Positions 62,550 through 64,000 of a stretch of DNA of 64,000 nucleotides are shown in pieces. The stretch spans positions 11,265,001-11,329,000 of the forward strand of contig NC_079888.1 of assembly GCF_029227915.1 (NCBI RefSeq), read 5' to 3'. The notes under the pieces were generated by a model. The model searched no databases. It was given only the letters and a program-made list of their open reading frames with translations, and was not told the origin of the DNA. Positions within the stretch are counted from its first letter, which is position 1. Each line of letters begins with the position of its first letter. The translations under genes and the position numbers were made by a program. The stretch comes from Hydractinia symbiolongicarpus (Eukaryota; Cnidaria; Hydrozoa; Anthoathecata; Hydractiniidae).

Positions 62550-64000
62550 ATATGGCTTTTTGCCACCTAATAAAGGCCTTACACGTAAATCACGTGGTTC
62601 CACGTGCCTGCACAAGTTCCCAACGGAGTAGTCCCTCCACTCTCAATGGTCTACGTCGTTCTAAGTTGCTTTCCATTGCACCATGGACTTATAGAACCTT
62701 CAACTACTTGTACATGCCTCTAAACGCTGTAATACGGCCTTTTGCCGCCCAATTATAGCCTTACACGTAAATCACGGGGTTCCACGCCTTTGCAGACTTC
62801 CAACGGTCTAGTTCTTCCAAACTCAATGCACTAAGACGTCGCAAGTCGTTTTCTATCACGCGATTGCATTGCAACACTGCTATACTTGTGCAGGCCTCGA
62901 AAGGCTGTAATACAGCCTTTTGCCGCCTAAGAAAGGCCTTACACGGAAATCACGTGTTTCCACGTGCCTGCGCAGGTTTCCAACGGTCTAGTCCTTCCAC
63001 TCTCAATGGACTACGACGTCCCAAATCTTTTTCTATTGCGCCACCGCCTTATAACAACGTGAACTACGCTTAAAGGCCTTTAAAAGCTCTGATGTGGCCT
63101 TTTGCCGCCTAATAAAATCCCTACACGTAAATCACGGCGTTCCACGTGCCTGCGCAGACTTCCAACGGTCTAGTTCTTCCAATCTCAAAGCACTACGACG
63201 TCGCAAGTCGTTTTCCAGTGCGGCATGGCCTTATAAAACCTTTAACTACTTGTACAGGCCTCTAAAGGCTGTAATACGGCGTTTTGCTGCCCAATTAAAG
63301 CCTTACCCGTAAATCACGTGGTTCCATGTGAATGCGCAGTTTCCCAACGGTCCAGTCCGTCCTATCTGAACGGACTACGACGTCCCAAGTCGTTTTCTAT
63401 GTCGCCTTCCTTATAGCAAGGTGACCTACGCTTACAGGCCTTTAAAAGCTCTGATGTGGCCTTTTGCCGCCTAATAAAGGCCTTACGCGTAAACCACGAT
63501 GTTCCAAGTGCCTGCGCAGATTTCCAACGGTCTAGTTCTTCCAATCTCAATGCACTACGACGTTCCAAGTAGTTTTCTATTGCGCGATTGCCTTATAACA
63601 CCGCCATACTTTTACAGGTCTCGAAAGGCTGTAATACGGCGTTTTGCCGCCTATTTAAGGCCTTACAGGTGAATCACTTGGTTCCACGTGCCTGTTAATG
63701 TTATCAACGGTCTAGTCCTTCCAATGTGAACGGACTAGGACCTCCCAAATCGTTTTCCAGTAGACCATTGCCTTATAACACCGTTAACTACTTGAGCAGT
63801 CCTCGAAAGGCTGTAATACGGCCTTTTGCCTCCTAATGAAGGCCTTACACGTGAATTGCGTGGTTCCACAGGCACGCACAGGTTCCCAACGGTCTAGTCT
63901 ATTTACTCTCATTGGACTACAACGTTGAAAGTTGTTTTCCAGTGCGCCATTGTTTTATAACACTGGAACTACATTTGCAAACCTTTAAATGCCATTATAT

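Larger units (their letters stand above)
1..64000. repeat. 182-bp head-to-tail satellite array filling the whole window
   Basis: The same landmarks (AAGGCCTT, ACGTGGTTCCACG, TCGTTTTCCAG, GTTTACAGGC) recur about every 182 bp from the first to the last base, always in the same orientation. I placed monomer starts at the 'atat' that follows gctgtt/gctgtg/gctatt and measured 180, 181, 182 or 183 bp for most units. A hand consensus is about 47% GC. No stretch over 300 bases lacks the repeat, and no gene, RNA gene or transposon interrupts it. A centromeric or pericentromeric satellite is inferred from monomer length, HOR structure and lack of insertions; the sequence alone does not prove centromere function. 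The family and species are not recognised. Confidence 0.97.
57175..64000. repeat. Region F: old divergent monomers, types 1 and 2 mixed
   Basis: Monomers differ from one another at many positions and have many small deletions. Type-2 tails (ctgtaatacggcc with gccgcccaattaagg) are common. No HOR period is visible apart from two adjacent-unit duplications. A pair of distant relatives shares gcgatattatatgccc and aaggctcctaaggg near 57570-57650 and 60910-60995. This looks like the decayed flank of the homogenised array. The window ends inside it. Confidence 0.85.

Noticed and set aside
600-63568. Dozens of 61-104 codon open frames on both strands with similar peptides (MTFYGLIKAL...).
   Set aside because: They all lie on the repeat. 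The period of 182 (3x61 minus 1) lets one frame run about a monomer from an ATGA to the next ATGA, then shifts frame. Most monomers break the frame by indels or stops, with no sign of frame preservation. Not coding.
1-64000. CRISPR-like array of regular repeats.
   Set aside because: The units are contiguous and homologous over their whole length; there are no unique spacers.

Overview
The whole 64-kb window is one tandem satellite-DNA array from a eukaryote. I find no credible protein gene, RNA gene, transposon, CRISPR array or unique-sequence island. The basic unit is a monomer of about 182 bp (usually 180-183), always head-to-tail in one orientation, roughly 350 copies. The array runs off both ends of the window. 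Monomer length near one nucleosome repeat, higher-order repeat (HOR) structure and grading into older divergent monomers all resemble a centromeric/pericentromeric satellite. I do not recognise the family and cannot name the species. CpG is not depleted (about 12 per monomer against about 10 expected in my hand consensus), which argues against a heavily germline-methylated vertebrate satellite.

Layout. (A) 1-12180: very homogeneous HOR array of 2721-bp 15-mers and 2541/2542-bp 14-mers, copies about 99.8% alike. (B) 12181-18149: shuffled array built from five monomer types, a 907-bp pentamer when complete. (C) 18150-27465: transitional monomers, three clean 364-bp dimers (20364-21455), then an approximately 2-kb HOR carrying a marker 173-bp monomer, with an exact 795-bp out-of-register tandem duplication. 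(D) 27466-36192: divergent, mostly single monomers with many truncations, including a second subfamily (3' end reading ctgtaatacggcc). (E) 36193-57174: mosaic of segmental duplications (7-mer, 20-mer, 4-mer, 6-mer scale), ending in fresh 730-bp and 1088-bp tandem duplications. (F) 57175-64000: old, divergent monomers with both subfamilies, plus one perfect 182-bp monomer duplication.

Inside the monomer several palindromes sit in fixed places: AAGGCCTT, the dyad CACGTGGTTCCACGTG, the directly abutting CCTGCGCAGG, and GCCTTTAAAGGC near the end. The most interesting points are the dyad-dense architecture, several rearrangement breakpoints falling inside the dyad, a dimorphic cassette next to it that contains a partial CENP-B-box core, and the sharp change from homogenised to decayed sequence. 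The many 61-codon open frames are a by-product of the 182-bp period and are not annotated as genes.
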